The translations under genes were made by a program, and so were the position numbers. 64,000 nt of DNA from Chryseobacterium sp. R2A-55 (GTDB lineage: Bacteria; Bacteroidota; Bacteroidia; Flavobacteriales; Weeksellaceae), in NCBI RefSeq assembly GCF_021401085.1, contig NZ_JACBFP010000008.1:62001-126000 (forward strand). Reading direction: 5' to 3'. Under the pieces are notes generated by a model. The model saw only the letters and a list, made by a program, of their open reading frames with translations, did not search any database and was not told the origin of the DNA. This document shows, in pieces, positions 9,680 to 18,029 of this stretch (within the stretch, counting starts at the first letter, position 1; the number at the start of each line of letters is the position of its first letter).

Positions 9680-10546
9680 TCAGGAGTTGTAAGCAGTTTC
9701 CAAATCGGCAATTACAATCTTCTTCATATTCAGCATCGCCTGGAAAACCTTTTGCGACCGGTCAGTTCCATCGAAATTATTCATCAGTTCCAGCAATCTT
9801 TTCGGGGTAATCTGCCAACTGACCCCGAACTTATCTTTCAACCAGCCACATCTGCTTTCCTCACCTCCATCGGCAATCAAGGAATTCCAGAGGTGGTCGG
9901 TCTGGGTTTGGTTGTCGGTCATCACCACGATCGAAATCCCTTCAGAAAAATCAAACTGATGGTCATAGGAGTTGTCCATGCAGAAGAAATGGTAATGGTC
10001 AATCACGAAATGCGCGTGCTGCACATTCTCCGGAACTTCATGGGTTTCATTTCCCACACCCTCTCCATACTTCAAAACACCAACTATTTTGGAATTGGGG
10101 AAGATTCTGGTGTAATGCTGCATGGCTTCCATGGCTTTTCCGTTATTCTGGTGAATGAACATGAGGGTGGGAACAATCTTCTGGTCGCCCTGATTTTCAC
10201 CCATATAAACCTGCCAAGTTACGCCAAATTGATCGCGGACCCATCCGTATCTTTTGCTCCAAGGATATTCACCGAGATCCATCAGGACAATTCCTCCTTC
10301 GGACAGCGGTTTCCAATATTTCTCTACCTCTTCTTCAGTATCACATAAAACCATGAAGGAAATCGAAGCATTCTTTTGGTACGCCGGACCCCCATTCAGC
10401 AGCATGAATCTCTGACCAAAAAGATCCAGATTCAGTACCATCGGTGAATCCACCGTGATCTTGCCATCAAAAACACTGCAGTAGAAATCAGCGGCCTGTC
10501 TGGCGTCGCCATCATACCATAGGCATGGGAAAATATCATTGTTCAT
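9680..10546 (-). CDS. Double-domain VOC (PhnB-like) protein
   Basis: Two vicinal-oxygen-chelate domains of the PhnB / 3-demethylubiquinone-methyltransferase-like type in tandem. Domain 1 starts DIFPCLWYDGDARQAADFY and has SPMVLNLDLFGQRFMLLNGGP and YGWVRDQFGVTWQVYMG. Domain 2 starts IVPTLMFIHQNNGKAMEAM and has CGWLKDKFGVSWQITPKRL. The start was placed at MNNDIF, because the upstream in-frame Met gives a 17-residue extension unlike the family. The substrate is not known. Confidence 0.85.
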   Translation of the reverse strand: MNNDIFPCLWYDGDARQAADFYCSVFDGKITVDSPMVLNLDLFGQRFMLLNGGPAYQKNASISFMVLCDTEEEVEKYWKPLSEGGIVLMDLGEYPWSKRYGWVRDQFGVTWQVYMGENQGDQKIVPTLMFIHQNNGKAMEAMQHYTRIFPNSKIVGVLKYGEGVGNETHEVPENVQHAHFVIDHYHFFCMDNSYDHQFDFSEGISIVVMTDNQTQTDHLWNSLIADGGEESRCGWLKDKFGVSWQITPKRLLELMNNFDGTDRSQKVFQAMLNMKKIVIADLETAYNS

Positions 10547-10806
10547 CGTATTTTTTATTTCGGTTTTCAAGCCTGTCTGCCGACAGTGGGATTTCAATTT
10601 TCAAATTTGAGTTTTCCCGGGCTAAAGTCTTTGCACCTACCAATCCTCAGGAAATTTCTGATTTCAAGTAAGCCGGATCAAGCCTTTTCACTTTTAAAAT
10701 TTCTAATATGGCTGTTTCGATTCTCCGTTTCCACATTTTATGGTATGGAATCAAAGAGGAAATCTAATTCAGGAACTTTTTCAGCGGTGCTGACTGCAGG
10801 CTGCAG

Positions 10807-11223
10807 TTAATTGTTTTCCACATACTTGTGGAAGCGGTCCAAAATCGCATACCACCCGACCCGCTGCATTTCCCGACTGTTCTGGATTTCGGGCTCGAAG
10901 ATTTCAATGATTTCGGTGGTATTCCCGTCTATTTTATTGAAGTACACCTCCACTTTTCGACCGTCATCGAGATGGCTTTTCACGAATTCCAAGACTTTAA
11001 TCTCGTCGATATGTCCCGCAAAATTATATCCGAAGCTTTTATCCTTGTATTCCAAACGGTAGTCGAAACGCCCACCTTCGTAGAACTGGCTGCTTGCTTT
11101 TGGGCAATGCCAGTTGGTGGTGGGGAAATTCCATTTTACAATATGTTTTGGGTTGTAGAAATAATCCCAAACTTTGTGAACAGGCTGCAGAATTGTAATC
11201 TTGATGGTAATCGGATCTTTCAT
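10807..11223 (-). CDS. SRPBCC family protein (AHSA1-like), copy 3
   Basis: 138 residues: ITIKITILQPVHKVWDYFYNPKHIVKWNF followed by WHCPKASSQFYEGGRFDYRLE, and a C-terminal part ending MQRVGWYAILDRFHKYVENN. It is clearly a close paralogue of the next upstream gene (11275-11688), sharing PVHKVWDYF / PVQKVWDYF, NWHCPKA / SWHCPKA and MQR(V/E)GW(Y/N)AIL. It is less like the 8.7-9.6 kb pair. The ligand is unknown. Confidence 0.8.
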   Translation of the reverse strand: MKDPITIKITILQPVHKVWDYFYNPKHIVKWNFPTTNWHCPKASSQFYEGGRFDYRLEYKDKSFGYNFAGHIDEIKVLEFVKSHLDDGRKVEVYFNKIDGNTTEIIEIFEPEIQNSREMQRVGWYAILDRFHKYVENN

Positions 11224-11274
11224 TTCTTTTTAATTTCCCTAAAATTAAGGAATATTTTCGATACGTGGAATTAA

Positions 11275-11688
11275 TCAGCTATTCATCACATATCTGTGGA
11301 AATTCTGAAGAATCGCATTCCAACCCTCACGCTGCATTTCGATGGGGTTCAAGGTTTCGGGATCGAAAATTTCTGTGACTTTCGTGGTATCTTGATCTAT
11401 TTCGTCAAACCTGATTTCCACCTTTCTTCCATCTTCCATATGGTATCTGATTAATTTTGACGGAATGATTTCATCATAAGTCCCTTCAAAATCAAAACCA
11501 AAACTTCCGTCTTTGGCTTCCATTCTGGTTTTAAGTTTTCCGCCGACCTGCAAGTCGTTTTCTGCTTTCGGGCAATGCCAGGATTCGTGGGCAAAGTTCC
11601 AGTGGACGATATGTTCCGGCAGATTGAAATAATCCCACACTTTTTGGACGGGCTTGCTGATGGTCTTGCTTATAGTGATTGGCGTCAT
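11275..11688 (-). CDS. SRPBCC family protein (AHSA1-like), copy 4
   Basis: 137 residues from the Met of MTPITISKTISKP, which aligns with the start of the paralogue at 10807-11223. An in-frame Met five codons upstream (11703) and another further out (11784) are possible but would add unconserved residues. The same SRPBCC markers are present: VWDYFNLPEHIVHWNFA, SWHCPKAENDLQVGGK, and a C-terminal MQREGWNAILQNFHRYV. It is a tandem duplicate of the neighbour. Confidence 0.8.
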   Translation of the reverse strand: MTPITISKTISKPVQKVWDYFNLPEHIVHWNFAHESWHCPKAENDLQVGGKLKTRMEAKDGSFGFDFEGTYDEIIPSKLIRYHMEDGRKVEIRFDEIDQDTTKVTEIFDPETLNPIEMQREGWNAILQNFHRYVMNS

Positions 11689-11893
11689 AGGCGATGAGTG
11701 CATATTAATGAGATGATGTTTAATTTTCGGAAGGAGGCGTGACTTCTGCGGCAGGGATGGAAGTGGAAATCCTTTTTTTTGCATATGGAAAAGCCGGGGC
11801 CAAAAAAAAGATTGTAGCGGACAGCCCGGTTCCGAATTTTCTCTTGGGCATCAGGTGATGGGGAAAATCCGGAAGCCGCCCAAATGATCAAAT

Positions 11894-12334
11894 CTATGAA
11901 GCGTCCTCATTGTAGTTGATCATCCAGCTGGTCCCGAACCGGTCCCGGAAACTCCCGAAATAATCGCCCCAAAACTGGTCCTGCATCGGCATTTCTACCT
12001 CCCCACCCGCAGAAAGTTCGTTGAAAAGCCGATCTGCTTCTTCGCGGGAATCCGGATGAATACTGACATAATTATTATCGCCGATCTGAAATGGCCTGTT
12101 TCCAAAACCCGGCATGATGTCGCTGCCCATCAAGGTCTGATTGCCGAGATTGATTCCCACGTGCATGACCCGGTGGTGAAACTCTTCGGGAATAGGCGGC
12201 ATTTCTTCACTGGCGGGCACATCGCCAAAGCGCATGATTCCAAATTGGTTGAACCCGGTTTGGAACACTTTGCTGTAAAAATTGAAGGCTTCTTCGCAGG
12301 TGCCGTCAAAGTTGAGATAAGGATTCAGTTTCAT
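11894..12334 (-). CDS. Single-domain VOC (PhnB-like) protein
   Basis: 146 residues from MKLNPYLNFDGTCEEAF; the Met seven codons further upstream would add a basic tail not seen in relatives. It shows the PhnB-like pattern: FYSKVF, ADRLFNELSAGGEVEMPM, and FRDRFGTSWMINYNE at the end. It is related to each half of the double-domain protein at 9680-10546. Together with the four SRPBCC genes it forms a small cluster of cavity-fold proteins with no known substrate. Confidence 0.85.
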   Translation of the reverse strand: MKLNPYLNFDGTCEEAFNFYSKVFQTGFNQFGIMRFGDVPASEEMPPIPEEFHHRVMHVGINLGNQTLMGSDIMPGFGNRPFQIGDNNYVSIHPDSREEADRLFNELSAGGEVEMPMQDQFWGDYFGSFRDRFGTSWMINYNEDAS

Positions 12335-12655
12335 AGGTTTTCTTTTAGATTTCAAAAACTAAAAATAAAAATTTCCGGGAGGATATGTTGTTAAAAATCC
12401 GGCAATTAAGAGAAATTTAACATTTGAACCCATTGTGGAAATTCCCGGACGCTGCCTTTGCGAACAGGTTTGCGAGTGAATGACTGCCTTGAGCCTAAAA
12501 TTGAACAGAGCAGATCGCCAAACCATTGAGGGTTTGCTCATCCGCCTGCAAAAAAACAACCTTCAGGAATAATCGCCCTTATCAGACTTTGAAAAAAAAC
12601 CCAAAGAAATCCTTGTAATTGCAGGGAGTTGGAATCCGCGGAATTATGTAATTAA

Positions 12656-13165
12656 TCAGGTGGAAAGGAATTTGGCGGCATTCAGTGCGGCTTCGTAATT
12701 CGGTTCCTGGGCAATTTCGGGAACCTGTTCCGTGTACACCACTTTTCCATTTTCATCGGTTACGATGACCGCTCTGGAAAGAAGTCCCTTCATGGGTCCA
12801 TCTGCAATGGTTACGCCGTAATCATCGCCAAAAGTTCCGCGGAAATCCGAAAGAGTCTCCACGTTATTCAAACCTTCTGCGGCACAGAATCTGCCCAGAG
12901 CAAAAGGTAAATCCTTGGAAATATTAATCACCACGGTATTTTCCAAACCGGCAGCGGCTTCGTTGAATTTTCTTGCAGAGGCGGCACATACGCCAGTGTC
13001 TATACTGGGGAAAATGGATATGATTTTCTTCATGCCGTCATAATCATCCAGTGTTTTCACTTCCAGTTTTTCATTGACCAGTGCGAATTCCCTTATGGAT
13101 AAACCGATTTGCGGCAGATCGCCTATTGTGGACACGGGGTTTCCGTGTAATGTAATATTTGCCAT
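12656..13165 (-). CDS. tpx: Thiol peroxidase, atypical 2-Cys peroxiredoxin
   Basis: Reduces hydroperoxides using thioredoxin, in the cytoplasm. The peroxidatic Cys sits in SIFPSIDTGVCAASARKFN, where most family members have TPVC rather than TGVC. The resolving Cys is in ALGRFCAAEGLNN. 169 residues is the typical length. The start MANITLHGNP is the family N-terminus. Confidence 0.95.
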   Translation of the reverse strand: MANITLHGNPVSTIGDLPQIGLSIREFALVNEKLEVKTLDDYDGMKKIISIFPSIDTGVCAASARKFNEAAAGLENTVVINISKDLPFALGRFCAAEGLNNVETLSDFRGTFGDDYGVTIADGPMKGLLSRAVIVTDENGKVVYTEQVPEIAQEPNYEAALNAAKFLST

Positions 13166-13327
13166 AATCCAATAATTTTAAATGTTTCCCAAATATAGCA
13201 AAAAGGATGTAAAAGTCTTTTAATGAATGGTTAAATTTGTCTTAAAAGAGTGCCCGCTGCAAAATTACAGGATCAAATGCAGCAATTCTTAATGCAGATC
13301 AAACCCCGATTCCCTGATTCAGGCGTT

Positions 13328-13963
13328 TTAAAGCACCATGCCCTGGAAAGTGCGGTCCCCAAAAACGAAGAGAAAATGGGAGTAGTCCTTCTTCCTGCGG
13401 AATTTTCTTTTCCAGCAGAGCTCACCGGTTTCGGAAGATTCTGCAGGTGCAGTTTCTCTGCGGAACTGTCCGTTTTTGAAATTGATCTGTAACTCGATGA
13501 TTTGGAAGGGCAGCTCAGCAGGTCTTGCTCCGATGAGCGCTATTCCACCATTTTCTGTTGCAGAAAACAGTATTTCCTCTGAATACTTTTTATTTTTTCT
13601 GAACCGGAATCTTTGAAAAAGTTCCGCACCCTGCGTGGTGTTCAACCCTCCTTTAAGCGTTTTTTCGCCATCCGTTGCCGGATTAAGGTTTTTGATGCGA
13701 AGCAACAGCTGATTGATGCGCTGGTAAAGAAACGCATCCCCCAGTGTTTCCATTTCATGCTGAAGTGCGCGGCGGAGGAATTTCCCTGCCGCGGACGCTT
13801 TTCCGAATTCTGTGTTTTGCTTACCGGCCTGGATCCGGGCGGCGCTTTTGGCACCTTTTTTCTTTTTCTGAACCCGCCTTACCACCGGTTTTCCATTCAA
13901 GGTATAAAACACGTAATCGCCTACTTTTCCGCTGATGCCTAAAAAAGAATCGAAGGAGCCCAT
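13328..13963 (-). CDS. Uncharacterised protein with a DUF6266-like N-terminus
   Basis: 211 residues, strongly basic in the middle (VRRVQKKKKGAKSAARIQ). The start GSFDSFLGISGKVGDYVFY followed by NGKPVVRR recalls DUF6266 proteins of Bacteroidota, which start with a Gly-rich GKVG segment and an invariant short basic box. That assignment is tentative. The C-terminal half has mixed beta character (ILFSATENGGIALIG, FQIIELQINF). No signal peptide is visible. It is the last gene before the cassette region. Confidence 0.5.
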   Translation of the reverse strand: MGSFDSFLGISGKVGDYVFYTLNGKPVVRRVQKKKKGAKSAARIQAGKQNTEFGKASAAGKFLRRALQHEMETLGDAFLYQRINQLLLRIKNLNPATDGEKTLKGGLNTTQGAELFQRFRFRKNKKYSEEILFSATENGGIALIGARPAELPFQIIELQINFKNGQFRRETAPAESSETGELCWKRKFRRKKDYSHFLFVFGDRTFQGMVL

Positions 13964-14451
13964 ATTTTCATTATCTTTGTAATGATTTGGTTGCCAGGAT
14001 CATTCTATGAGATCCAATTTACCAAAGTTACGTTTTTTTACTCATTAAATCTTCATCAGCTACTTTAAAATAAAGGGAATCCTGAGGTTGACCCGTAGTT
14101 GCGCCGTGGTTCGACCGCGGTGTACTCGGGCACTGTTCGGGGAAGTTCCCGGGATGGGGTATGTTTGGGGTAAGAAAGCTGGAGGTGGTTTTTCAGATCA
14201 CAAAAAAACATCCCTTCAATAAAGGAATGCAAAGATTTTTTTACTGTTTTGGAATTTTGTAGGTGGATAGTGATCAAATATGCAGCAAACAAACTCAGCA
14301 ATAAACCAGGAAAAAGGTTTGGATTTTCATCGGGCTTCACTTGGGTATTCTGCATATCCCGGACATGAAATTCGGTTTGTGTTTTTTGTATCACCACAAT
14401 TTTATAAAAAATATCTTATTGATAATCAGGGGATCAAAAAGTTTGAAAAAG
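13964..14451. other. Gene-free stretch left of the cassette array
   Basis: No convincing gene on either strand. The long minus-strand frame at 14065-14397 reads through low-quality sequence without codon or domain support. The part at 14085-14150 is much richer in G and C than its surroundings. GTTACG at 14027 could mark the left edge of the first cassette, but the match to that cassette's end is weak. Confidence 0.4.
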
Positions 14452-14482
14452 TTTGTGGGATTGTTTTGATTGCGTATATTTG
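14452..14482 (+). promoter_or_regulatory. Flavobacterial promoter for the first cassette gene
   Basis: TTTG (452-455), a 19-base spacer, then TATATTTG (475-482), a perfect TAnnTTTG -7 box. It lies about 28 bases before the chosen start at 14511. Confidence 0.7.
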
Positions 14483-14510
14483 AGTGTTGTCCACAATTTC
14501 AAACTACTGT

Positions 14511-14960
14511 ATGGAAATAAAAAACAAAGTCACTGAAACTTTTGATGAAATTTTTTTGAAACTAAATCAAAGGAAGCTTTATGAAAATCAAAATTTTAAA
14601 GTGAATGCAAAATTCGCAAACGAATTTTCTACACTTTTCGATTCAGTAGAAAAAGAAAATCGAATTAATATATCATTTTGGATTGGGGAAAATAATTCAG
14701 TTGAGTTCTATATTGACCGGACAAACGAATTACCGACGTTTAGTGAAAAAATGATAGAAAGCAATCCAAGTGAATTTTACAATTTTATTTTCGATTTATT
14801 CAGTTCTAAATTACTTGTGCAATATAGAGGAAATAAGACCATTATTCATTTTTTGAACATACGTGGCGATAAATTTAGAAAACTTACATTCCAGGACAAT
14901 AAAAAAAACGTTGTAGAAAAATTAGAAGAAAATCTATATGATGGTTTCTTCCATTGTTGA
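14511..14960 (+). CDS. Hypothetical protein, cassette 1
   Basis: 149 residues from MEIKNKVTETFDEIFLKLN; an in-frame ATG nine codons upstream lies almost on the promoter and is less likely. It is a soluble, acidic and Asn/Lys-rich protein with no signal peptide or membrane segment, and no family was recognised. Base composition is clearly more A+T-rich than the core genes to the left. It is followed 15 bases later by a type-B palindromic element. Confidence 0.6.
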   Translation: MEIKNKVTETFDEIFLKLNQRKLYENQNFKVNAKFANEFSTLFDSVEKENRINISFWIGENNSVEFYIDRTNELPTFSEKMIESNPSEFYNFIFDLFSSKLLVQYRGNKTIIHFLNIRGDKFRKLTFQDNKKNVVEKLEENLYDGFFHC

Positions 14961-14975
14961 ATAAAGAAACTGCGT

Positions 14976-15093
14976 AATAAAGTATTTCTACAAGCGGGTA
15001 TGAAGTTTCCATCGAAGATTTTAGCAATTAATTAAGATTTTAGCAAGTAGAAAGTTTTCGTATTTTTAGCCCGCCAACAGAAATACCCGGCCG
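14976..15093 (+). repeat. Type-B attC-like palindromic element, copy B1
   Basis: Left arm GTATTTCTACAAGCGGG (14982-14998) pairs with CCCGCCAACAGAAATAC (15070-15086), with mismatches only in the four bases between the two blocks. It ends CCGGCCG before TTATCTG, where the next unit begins. The arms-plus-core layout is like an integron attC site. Related copies are at 19887-20000 and 21131-21245. Confidence 0.7.
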
Positions 15094-15163
15094 TTATCTG
15101 TAATTCCCCTACTCGAAAACGGAGTTGTTTTTAGCCGCTAACGAAGAAATTTTTACTATTTTG

Positions 15164-15210
15164 GATAATCAAATAGTCAAAAAATGAAAATATATAACTA
15201 TTTGATTATC
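15164..15210. repeat. Perfect 14-bp inverted repeat upstream of the cassette-2 gene
   Basis: GATAATCAAATAGT (15164-15177) and ACTATTTGATTATC (15197-15210), with a 19-base spacer. It could be an operator or a transcript hairpin. No T-run follows, so it is unlikely to be a terminator. Confidence 0.6.
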
Positions 15211-15256
15211 AATGTTTAAATTTAACGTTAGTCAGAATTTATAAAGATTGTGTTAA

Positions 15257-15703
15257 ATGAAGACTTTACTAATTATATTTACCATTTTATCAATTACCAG
15301 ATGTGACAATCCATCGCGGAAAGTTGAATCTATTAAATCAGGATTTATTACTGAAAGTGGTACGTATTATTGGGGAAGAAACCAGAATATTATAATGAAA
15401 AACATTGGCGACGACGAAAAGATATTTGCCATCACTACGGAAAATGGAAAAATATTGTATCAACAACCAATTAATATTACTTTTAGTGACTATCACAAAT
15501 GGACACTTTATGTTGATGAAAAACAAAATGCTTATTTTTATAATGGAGATTATCAAGAAACCAAGGCGTTAATCTGGAATAAAACCGAAAATAAGTTTAA
15601 TGAAATCAACTTTTGTCAAAAAAGCATTTCACTTCCGGCCGATTTCAAAAAAAAGTTACTTGACCCAAATTTAAATTTTACAAGCTGTAAGTCCCTTGAA
15701 TAA
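15257..15703 (+). CDS. Putative lipoprotein, cassette 2
   Basis: 148 residues. The N-terminus is a hydrophobic signal (residues 2-13) followed by SITRC, a plausible though not perfect lipobox with the Cys at residue 16. The rest is a beta-rich domain without recognised family. It stands alone between a B element (with 160 bases of leader) and the first A element. Similar short orphan lipoproteins are often immunity proteins in this group, but nothing here proves that. Confidence 0.6.
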   Translation: MKTLLIIFTILSITRCDNPSRKVESIKSGFITESGTYYWGRNQNIIMKNIGDDEKIFAITTENGKILYQQPINITFSDYHKWTLYVDEKQNAYFYNGDYQETKALIWNKTENKFNEINFCQKSISLPADFKKKLLDPNLNFTSCKSLE

Positions 15704-15717
15704 AATAAACTGCTGGT

Positions 15718-16162
15718 AATAACTAAGCTTTCGTCTTGTCCGCAGGACAAGAGATGAAAGCCCGTTGAACGGAAACTCCGGTGGCTTTTCTCCAATATTG
15801 GTTCTTCTATGGAGTTATTGTTTTTAGAATTCAGAGCTACAAAGCAGTTTTTCAGAAGGACTGCTTTTTTTTGTGGCGTTTGGTGGCCTTTGGAAGGGGT
15901 TCCTGTCTGCCGACAGGCAGGTTCTGCGGATTGATTATCAAAGGTTCGTTTGCTTCTGCCGCGAATGGAAATATTTCTTTCGAAGCGTTGCAGGAGTTCG
16001 GCAAAAAACTTTAACTTCGCTTGAAGTACGATTCAGAAATTTCTTCGTCCTTAAATCCTCCGGAGATTTTTTTTGTAGCCATTTTATGGGTTTTTTAGGG
16101 TTTAATAAAAACAAAGTTAATGAAACGGCGAATGGGAAAAGCTACCGGAGGTTTAGTTCAAC
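15718..16162 (+). repeat. Type-A attC-like long palindromic element, copy A1 (complete)
   Basis: 445 bp. It opens with AATAACTAAGC and an inner hairpin (GCTTTC/GAAAGC and CTTGTCC/GGACAAG). The left arm 15764-15790 (GTTGAAC ... CTCCGGTGGCTTTTC) pairs with the right arm 16136-16162 (GAAAAGCTACCGGAG ... GTTCAAC). Inside are a plus-strand terminator (AGCAGT/ACTGCT plus T8, 15843-15872) and a hairpin CCTGTCTG/CAGGCAGG (15902-15921). Open frames across it are not conserved between copies. Confidence 0.85.
15843..15872 (+). terminator. Rho-independent terminator inside element A1
   Basis: AGCAGT (843-848), loop, ACTGCT (860-865), T-run to 872. The same hairpin occurs in A2, A4, A5 and A6, so most cassettes end in a transcription stop. 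Confidence 0.8.
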
Positions 16163-16233
16163 AAGCAGTTTTGCAAAATTGAGACGCTGATGCCATGCTG
16201 GGTCCAGTCGCAACTTCGCAAAGTTGCAGGACC
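16163..16233 (+). repeat. Short palindromic junction before cassette 3
   Basis: Contains GCAACTTCGCAAAGTTGC, a hairpin, inside GTCGCAACTT ... GCAGGAC, directly left of the cassette-3 start TTAGCAGT at 16234. It may be a further, diverged type of attC-like site placed in tandem after A1. Confidence 0.45.
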
Positions 16234-16300
16234 TTAGCAGTAATTTTTTGAGAACCCTTAAAACTCAACAACTTAATAAACAAATTAATAATTTAAGAAA

Positions 16301-16645
16301 ATGAAAGATAAGTATATTGGAATTGCTTTCTCATTATTTTCTTTATTTGTTTTTATAATCGTAATAAATTATTATTTACAATCTAAAAAGGAATTAAAAA
16401 ATGAAATTAATTTTATTATAACTAAAATTGAAGTCTCACCAACTAAGTCATTAATCTTATATAGCAATAATAGAGAAGTTAAATTATGGAATTACGACAT
16501 AAGAGATTATGAAGATGTAAAAGTTGGTGATTTAGTAAGAAAAAATAAATTTGCCAAAGAATTATTGGTTTTGCGAAAAAACAAAAAAACAGGTAAATAT
16601 AATGTAACAATAACATTAATGCCTTCTGGAATAATATCAGAATGA
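16301..16645 (+). CDS. Membrane-anchored small protein, cassette 3; paralogue of an RHS-linked candidate immunity protein
   Basis: 114 residues with one N-terminal membrane helix (about 7-27) and an extracytoplasmic part. The part after the helix aligns with the protein at 27473-27799: INFIITKIEVSPTKSLILY against IDFTINRIELTPTNNYIFY, then KLWNYDIRDYEDV against ELWNYNVYKSLDI. The other copy lies directly downstream of an RHS toxin tip, the usual place of an immunity gene. This copy has no toxin beside it and may be an orphan immunity gene. Confidence 0.65.
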   Translation: MKDKYIGIAFSLFSLFVFIIVINYYLQSKKELKNEINFIITKIEVSPTKSLILYSNNREVKLWNYDIRDYEDVKVGDLVRKNKFAKELLVLRKNKKTGKYNVTITLMPSGIISE

Positions 16646-16709
16646 AAAGTTTGTTTAAATTTAAGATATAAGAATTTGGAATGTAATAAAATTATAAAAA
16701 CTACTGCTA

Positions 16710-17154
16710 AATAACTAAGCTTTCGTTGGGCTTGAAAAGCCAACAATGAAAGCCCGTTGAACGGAAACTCCGGTGGCTTTTCTCCAATATTGGTTCTTCT
16801 ATGGAGTTATTGTTTTTAGAATTCAGAGCTACAAAGCAGTTTTTCAGAAGGACTGCTTTTTTTTGTGGCGTTGGGTAGCCTTTGGAAGGGGTTCCTGCCT
16901 GCCGACAGGCAGGTTCTGCGGGTTGATTATCGAAAGTTCGTTTGCTTCTGCGCAGGATGGAAATATTTCTTTCGAAGCGTTGCAGGAGTTCGGCAAAAAA
17001 CTTTAACTTCGCTTGAAGTACGATTCAGAAATTTCTTCGTCCTTAAATCCTCCGGAGATTTTTTTTGTAGCCATTTTATGGGTTTTTAAAAGGTTAATAA
17101 AAACAAAATTAATGAAACGGTGGATGGGAAAAGCTACCGGAGGTTTAGTTCGAC
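16710..17154 (+). repeat. Type-A attC-like element, copy A2 (complete)
   Basis: Same 445-bp architecture as A1. The left arm is at 16756-16782 and the right arm at 17128-17154. The opening hairpin is built from different bases than in A1 (GTTGGGCTT / AAGCCAAC instead of CTTGTCC / GGACAAG), yet still pairs. The CCTGCCTG/CAGGCAGG hairpin is fully paired here where A1 has a wobble. Confidence 0.85.
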
Positions 17155-17222
17155 AAGGGCTTTGCGATATGTTAAAAGGAAATCACATAAAAAGTAACAT
17201 TTTAAAATTCCAAATAATTTCA

Positions 17223-17230
17223 TAACTTTG
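17223..17230 (+). promoter_or_regulatory. -7 box of the cassette-4 toxin-antitoxin promoter
   Basis: TAACTTTG matches TAnnTTTG and lies 26 bases before the toxin ATG. No clear -33 TTG was seen. Confidence 0.55.
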
Positions 17231-17256
17231 TATCCGAATGAATACAAATTTTGAAA

Positions 17257-17556
17257 ATGTACTTTATAGAAAAAACGGCAGAATTTGACAAATGGCTTCG
17301 GAAACTAAAGGATTTGAGAGCAAAGGCGAAAATTTTATTTCGGATTCAGAAACTTGAATTGGATGAACACTTTGGCGAGTGGAAACCTGTCGGAGACGGA
17401 ATTAACGAACTGAAAATCAACTACGCAAAAGGTTATAGAATCTATTTCAAAGAAACTGACGGAAAAATTATCATTCTGCTAATTGGCGGCGAAAAATCAA
17501 CTCAACAAAAAGACATTGACAAAGCAAAAGAGATTTGGAAAAATTTAAGTAAATAA
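17257..17556 (+). CDS. RelE/ParE-superfamily toxin (addiction-module killer type), cassette 4
   Basis: 99 residues from the ATG of MYFIEKTAEFDKWL; a TTG two codons earlier is possible. The pattern FDKWLRKLKDLRAKAKILFRI, then GINELKINYAKGYRIYF and IIILLIGGEKSTQQKDIDKA, is that of the short RelE-like killer proteins that pair with a helix-turn-helix antidote. Members of the superfamily cleave mRNA on the ribosome or block gyrase, and which applies here cannot be told. The antidote gene follows after 4 bases. Confidence 0.85.
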   Translation: MYFIEKTAEFDKWLRKLKDLRAKAKILFRIQKLELDEHFGEWKPVGDGINELKINYAKGYRIYFKETDGKIIILLIGGEKSTQQKDIDKAKEIWKNLSK

Positions 17557-17560
17557 AAAG

Positions 17561-17845
17561 ATGGAAACCACAAAATTTGATATAGCAGACTATTTAGACA
17601 GCAAAGAAATGATTGCTGAATATCTTAATGCAGTTTTAGAAGAGGGAAACGATGCGCAAATTGTGACCGCAATCGGAAATATTGCAAAAGCAATTGGAAT
17701 GACCAAAATTGCGGAGGAAACCGGATTGAGCCGACCAAGCTTATACAAGGCTTTATCTGACGGTGCAAAACCTCAATTTGGAACGATAATGAAAGTATTG
17801 AGAGCAGTAGGCGGGCAAATTCAAATAAACCCATCGACAGCCTAA
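17561..17845 (+). CDS. Addiction-module antidote protein (HTH), cassette 4
   Basis: 94 residues. FDIADYLDSKEMIAEYLNAVLEE is the N-terminal region typical of the antidotes paired with short RelE-like killers. The helix-turn-helix is MTKIAEETGLSRPSLYKAL, followed by FGTIMKVLRAVGGQIQI. It neutralises the toxin encoded just upstream and most likely represses their promoter. Confidence 0.85.
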   Translation: METTKFDIADYLDSKEMIAEYLNAVLEEGNDAQIVTAIGNIAKAIGMTKIAEETGLSRPSLYKALSDGAKPQFGTIMKVLRAVGGQIQINPSTA

Positions 17846-17861
17846 AAAAAACACTTCGCAC

Positions 17862-18000
17862 AATAACTAAGCTTTCGTTTTGTCCGCAGGACAAGAGATG
17901 AAAGCCCGTTGAACAGATGTTCCGGTGGCTTTTCAGCAGCATAATTGTCCTCTTATGGAGATTTCGTTTTTAGAATTCAGAGCTACAAAGCAGTTTTTTT
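17862..18000 (+). repeat. Type-A element, copy A3 (3'-truncated)
   Basis: Contains the opening hairpin and left arm (GTTGAAC at 17908-17914) and stops at the first half of the terminator hairpin near 18000. The right arm and the rest are missing. What follows is a decayed toxin-antitoxin unit. Confidence 0.75.
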
Positions 18001-18029
18001 TAACTTTTTACAAAGACTATTTTCAAACC

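Noticed and set aside
12359..12559. 66-codon minus-strand frame between a VOC gene and tpx
   Set aside because: Arg/Cys-rich without family features; looks like a chance frame.
14065..14397. 110-codon minus-strand frame
   Set aside because: No domain, odd composition and no promoter or neighbour context; overlaps the region upstream of the first cassette promoter.
15781..16190. Open frames of 77-127 codons inside the A elements
   Set aside because: The frames are broken by stops in other copies (for example TAG in A2 and A6, TGA in A4), while the paired arms and hairpins are kept. Conservation is for structure, not protein.
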